Notes under the pieces: generated by a model
What the model saw: the letters and a program-made list of their open reading frames with translations, nothing else
Database searches by the model: none
Told to the model about the DNA's origin: nothing
Part shown: positions 60,979 to 64,000 of the stretch, in pieces
How the letters are laid out: every line of letters starts with the position of its first letter
Numbering within the stretch: the stretch's first letter is position 1
Position numbers and translations under genes: made by a program
Source of the DNA: CAZIZT01 sp964544085
GTDB taxonomy: Bacteria > Campylobacterota_A > Desulfurellia > Desulfurellales > Hippeaceae
Assembly: GCA_964544085.1 (NCBI GenBank)
Contig: CAZIZT010000017.1
Span: 25,176 to 89,175, forward strand
Direction of reading: 5' to 3'
DNA: 64,000 bases

Positions 60979-63900
60979 TTATTTCTATAAACGTCCCTAT
61001 ACACTATTCAGCATCATAGCATTACTGTTCGTGCTGGGTGTAATAGGCTTGCGTGAGTTGCCCAAGAATCTATTTCCCGACAGCGCCAGACCTCAGGTTG
61101 TGATAGTGACGAAGATCCCTGGAGCCACCGCAGGCGTTGTTGCAAGTACGGTCTCCAAACCCATAGAGCAGGAAGTTTCAAAGATCAGCCTTGTGCGAAA
61201 CGTCAGTAGCATCAATGTGGCGAACTTTTCCATCGTTACGGTGGAGTTTGAATACAAGAAAGGTTTGAAAAACGCGGCGCTGGATGTCTCCAATGCCCTT
61301 GCGAGGGTTGCAGGAGAATTGCCACCCAATGCGCATCCCTCCATTTATACGGTGGGCAGCTTTACGGCGCCTGTGGATGTTATATCCCTTGAGCCAAAGA
61401 ACAACCACATCAGACTGGAGGATATACGCAAAATAGCCGACAACTTTATCAAACCTTATCTTCTCAGTAAACGTGCGATTGGCAATGTTGAAGTATTCGG
61501 CGGATACAAGGGCGCAATCGTTATCAATATCGATCCGTACAAGGTTGCCAAATACAATCTTTCCATAGAGCGCATTATAGCTGCTATTCGCACAATAGAT
61601 AAGGATATGCCTATAGGTTTTCTGAAGGGCAAAAACAACTTTCTCACAGTTACCTATTACGGCGAAGAGGACGAAGTAGAGAGACTTAAGCATCTTCAGG
61701 TGGCACCCAACATACCCCTTGAAAGCCTTGCTGATGTCAGATGGTCCTACGAGAAACGCTTCAGCGCATATATGGGTAACGGTAAGCCTGCTATTGCCCT
61801 TGCAATTGAACGTGCGCCAGGCGGTAACGTACTTGCAACAAGCGATGCTGCCCGCAAGGCAATGAAGTATCTCGAAAGACAATATCCAAACATAAAGTTT
61901 GAAATATCGGATACGCAGAGAAACCTGATAGAAACCTCTAATGCCAACATGCTTGAAGCGTTACGCGATGCGATTATCTTTACGTTGATAGTGCTTCTTC
62001 TGTTTCTTGGCAACTTGCGTGCCATTGTGGCGGCGGCTCTATCCATCCCTATGGTTTTCTTTTCTACGATTGCTATCATCTGGCTGTCCGGTGGAGAACT
62101 AAATATAATCGTTTACACGGCAATCATACTTGCACTTGGAATGCTTACGGACGATGCTGTTGTGGTGCTTGAGAATATTGAGAGACACCTGACCGACCTC
62201 AAAGAGGATCTTGAAACTGCAATCAAGGAGGGCACAAGGGAGGTTATCGGACCCGTCTTTGCCGGTACCCTATCCACTGTGGTTGTGCTGTTTCCCATGA
62301 TGTTTGTGGGAGACTATCCGCAGAGAATCTTCAGACCGCTTATATCTACGCTTATAATAGCCTTGATTGTTTCGTATTTTCTCTCGGTTACCTTTATCCC
62401 AAAACTCTCCTCATATCTGTACAAGTATGGAACGAAAAAAACGCGCTTTGAGAGATTCTTTGAGCGGCTCTATCAGCATACCTTTGGCAGACTTGTGGGA
62501 TTATATGTTGGAATATTGCGCTTTTCCAATGGGGGCTGGCGATATCTGAGAAGGATTGCGCTTGTGGTTGGTGTTATAGTTGTGCTGGCTGTTAGTGTTA
62601 AAAACATCATGCCTACCATTGGTCAGGATATTATGCCGCCGATGGATACAGGCATTGTAAAGGTTCATGTTAAGTTTAGCGCTAATGATACGCTGGAGAC
62701 GGCAGAGAAGCGTATAAAGCCATTTCTCGAATGGTTAATGAAACAAAAATACGTGGAGATGAGCTCCGTATCTTTTGGATCGGAGGCAGGTATAATGGCT
62801 TTTGGTAACGGGGATTTAGAAAGCGAAGTCTCCATGACAATAAACTGTGTCGATAGATTCCATAGGAAGATGTCCATCTGGCAGATAGAAAATATATTCA
62901 GGGACCGATTGAATAAGCTAAAGGGCGTAAAGAGCGTCGATGTGTACGATTATGGCGCAACACCACTTTCGTCTATCAAGGCTCCGCTGGATGTGAGGAT
63001 AAAGAGCGCAACCTACACTTCTCTGCCCGAGATTGCTCACAGGATAGAAAAGGCAACGCTCGGCATAAAGGGCTTAACCTCCGTAGGCATAAATTGGGAT
63101 AAGGATTTTGAAGAAGTGCGTATGGAGATAGACACCAAAAAGGCACTTAGCTATGGATTGACACCCTACAACATAGCTATGCAGATACCGATAAACGGTA
63201 TAATTGTTGCCCTAAACGGCAACTTTGTGTCAATGAACACCCAACCTGTGCGTCTTTATCTGAAGGGCAAATTCGGCGAAAATCTGGAGAGTCTGAGATT
63301 GCTTCCCATAAAAACGCCTGCTGGTTACTATGTGCCATTGGGGTCGCTTGCGCACTTCAAGCGTGTTCTGACAGCAGCAAAGATTGAGAGGGATAATCTG
63401 CTCTACAGCATTGACGTTACAGCCTTCAGAAACAAAAAGCCGATCAGTTTGATCACTGAAGACTCCAATCGTGTTCTGAAAAGGATAGATACGAGCGGCT
63501 ACAGAGTGTCTCAGGCTGGCAGTATAGCACAGTTAAAAGACAGTTTTGGCCGCATGATAAAGGCAATTCTGATAGGCGTCATTGCTCTTGTAATGGTCTT
63601 AATAACTGTGTATCGGTCTGTGAAACTTGCGCTTGTAATGATCGTTGTGCTTCCACTCTCGATGATTGGTGCATCGTGGGCGCTCCTTGTATTCAATAAA
63701 CCCAGCTGTATGCCGAGCCTAATGGGGCTACTGCTTCTGTTTGGGATCATCATAAAAAACTCCGTTCTTCTTGTGGATTTTTATCAGATATACAGGGAGA
63801 AGGAGTCACCATTTGAGAGTGCGCTTGAGAGTGTCAGGGTAAGGTTCAGGCCGGTTATGATGACAGCTTTTGGAACAATAGCTGGTATGATACCGATCGC

Positions 63901-64000
63901 AATGGAGTGGGCTGTAGGACTGGAGAGGTTATCTCCCCTTGCCGATGTGGCTGTAGGAGGCCTGCTTGTTGGCACGTTCCTGACGCTTGTGTATGTGCCC
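60971..64000 (+). CDS. RND-family efflux pump (AcrB/HAE1 type), 3' end outside the window
   Basis: Inner-membrane proton-driven pump. The frame is open for 1010 codons to the window edge, so it is nearly complete; the usual size is about 1020-1050. It starts FDYFYKRPYTLFSIIALLF and has the porter signature PGATAGVVASTVSKPIEQEV. The TM4 proton-relay pair is D394-D395 in GMLTDDAVVVLEN, and the TM10 Lys is K929 in GIIIKNSVLLVDF. The last bases encode GLLVGTFLTLVYVP, typical of TM12. The absence of Met-rich heavy-metal features suggests hydrophobic or drug-like substrates, not copper. It is the last visible gene of the tetR operon. Confidence 0.94.
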   Translation, partial: MFDYFYKRPYTLFSIIALLFVLGVIGLRELPKNLFPDSARPQVVIVTKIPGATAGVVASTVSKPIEQEVSKISLVRNVSSINVANFSIVTVEFEYKKGLKNAALDVSNALARVAGELPPNAHPSIYTVGSFTAPVDVISLEPKNNHIRLEDIRKIADNFIKPYLLSKRAIGNVEVFGGYKGAIVINIDPYKVAKYNLSIERIIAAIRTIDKDMPIGFLKGKNNFLTVTYYGEEDEVERLKHLQVAPNIPLESLADVRWSYEKRFSAYMGNGKPAIALAIERAPGGNVLATSDAARKAMKYLERQYPNIKFEISDTQRNLIETSNANMLEALRDAIIFTLIVLLLFLGNLRAIVAAALSIPMVFFSTIAIIWLSGGELNIIVYTAIILALGMLTDDAVVVLENIERHLTDLKEDLETAIKEGTREVIGPVFAGTLSTVVVLFPMMFVGDYPQRIFRPLISTLIIALIVSYFLSVTFIPKLSSYLYKYGTKKTRFERFFERLYQHTFGRLVGLYVGILRFSNGGWRYLRRIALVVGVIVVLAVSVKNIMPTIGQDIMPPMDTGIVKVHVKFSANDTLETAEKRIKPFLEWLMKQKYVEMSSVSFGSEAGIMAFGNGDLESEVSMTINCVDRFHRKMSIWQIENIFRDRLNKLKGVKSVDVYDYGATPLSSIKAPLDVRIKSATYTSLPEIAHRIEKATLGIKGLTSVGINWDKDFEEVRMEIDTKKALSYGLTPYNIAMQIPINGIIVALNGNFVSMNTQPVRLYLKGKFGENLESLRLLPIKTPAGYYVPLGSLAHFKRVLTAAKIERDNLLYSIDVTAFRNKKPISLITEDSNRVLKRIDTSGYRVSQAGSIAQLKDSFGRMIKAILIGVIALVMVLITVYRSVKLALVMIVVLPLSMIGASWALLVFNKPSCMPSLMGLLLLFGIIIKNSVLLVDFYQIYREKESPFESALESVRVRFRPVMMTAFGTIAGMIPIAMEWAVGLERLSPLADVAVGGLLVGTFLTLVYVP

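Noticed and set aside
1..64000. tRNA, rRNA, CRISPR, insertion sequences, prophage
   Set aside because: Looked for cloverleaf-like TTCGA stems, repeat-spacer arrays, transposase motifs and flanking direct repeats in all gaps; none was found by eye. The gaps are short and explained by promoters and terminators.

Overview
The window looks like chromosome from a B12-dependent, probably anaerobic and thermophilic, diderm bacterium. It carries a cobalamin-dependent methionine synthase, a class II (B12) ribonucleotide reductase and a corrinoid adenosyltransferase. It also has an OprC-type TonB receptor, an AsmA-like protein and a tripartite RND pump, all of which require an outer membrane. A FlgR-like sigma-54 activator without a DNA-binding domain, HspR control of a DnaJ/CbpA gene, and tightly overlapping operons are reminiscent of the Desulfurella/Hippea group and its campylobacterial relatives. 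That placement is inference from gene content and memory, not a database result.

Layout. 1-4302 (+): end of rpmA, then obgE-proB-proA-nadD-rsfS, almost all overlapping. 4292-8143 (-): a TRAP-TAXI transporter (fused permease and binding protein), then a Sir2 deacylase. 8399-11827 (+): a PAS/GAF/degenerate-GGDEF/EAL c-di-GMP protein. 11799-19795 (-): an eight-gene operon read from one strong promoter: torD-like chaperone, cobO, HD-GYP, uppP, mutS2, dnaG, dedA, class II aldolase. 19916-23531 (+): MltB-like transglycosylase, an old-yellow-enzyme-type oxidoreductase and a nitroreductase. 23569-24963 (-): an SLH-domain surface protein.

25138-36496 (+): DAHP synthase behind a leader-peptide attenuator, then hom, argH (fused to a Nudix hydrolase), recJ, nrdJ, tyrS, coaX, gpsA. 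36603-39468 (+): secA and an O6-alkylguanine alkyltransferase. 39465-43446 (-): hsp20-clpB, a terminator, then mazG. 43649-44908 (+): dnaJ/cbpA-hspR, divergent from hsp20-clpB. 44915-45715 (-): proC. 45845-53337 (+): DsbC-like protein, AsmA-like protein, metH and a flgR-like activator. 53449-57872 (+): tonB, a 15-fold Asp/Asn/Gly repeat protein and a copper-type TonB receptor, closed by a terminator. 57993-64000 (+): TetR regulator, TolC-family protein, membrane-fusion protein and an RND pump cut by the window edge.

Main discovery. Upstream of the DAHP synthase gene there is an unlisted 25-codon reading frame (25176-25253) in which 10 of residues 8-19 are Tyr, Phe or Trp. A perfect 12-bp terminator stem with a T tract follows it, together with a mutually exclusive antiterminator pairing that covers the leader stop codon. 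This is a complete ribosome-stalling attenuator for general aromatic amino acid starvation. A second regulatory find is a pair of HAIR-like CTTGA-N11-TCAGG sites over the -35/spacer of the divergent hsp20-clpB and dnaJ-hspR promoters. Other points of interest are the ArgH-Nudix fusion and the tonB / repeat protein / CxxxM-HxM receptor operon.

No rRNA, tRNA, CRISPR array, insertion sequence or prophage was recognised. Genes are packed tightly. The only stretch above 300 bases without a conventional gene is 24964-25355, which holds the attenuator and two divergent promoters.
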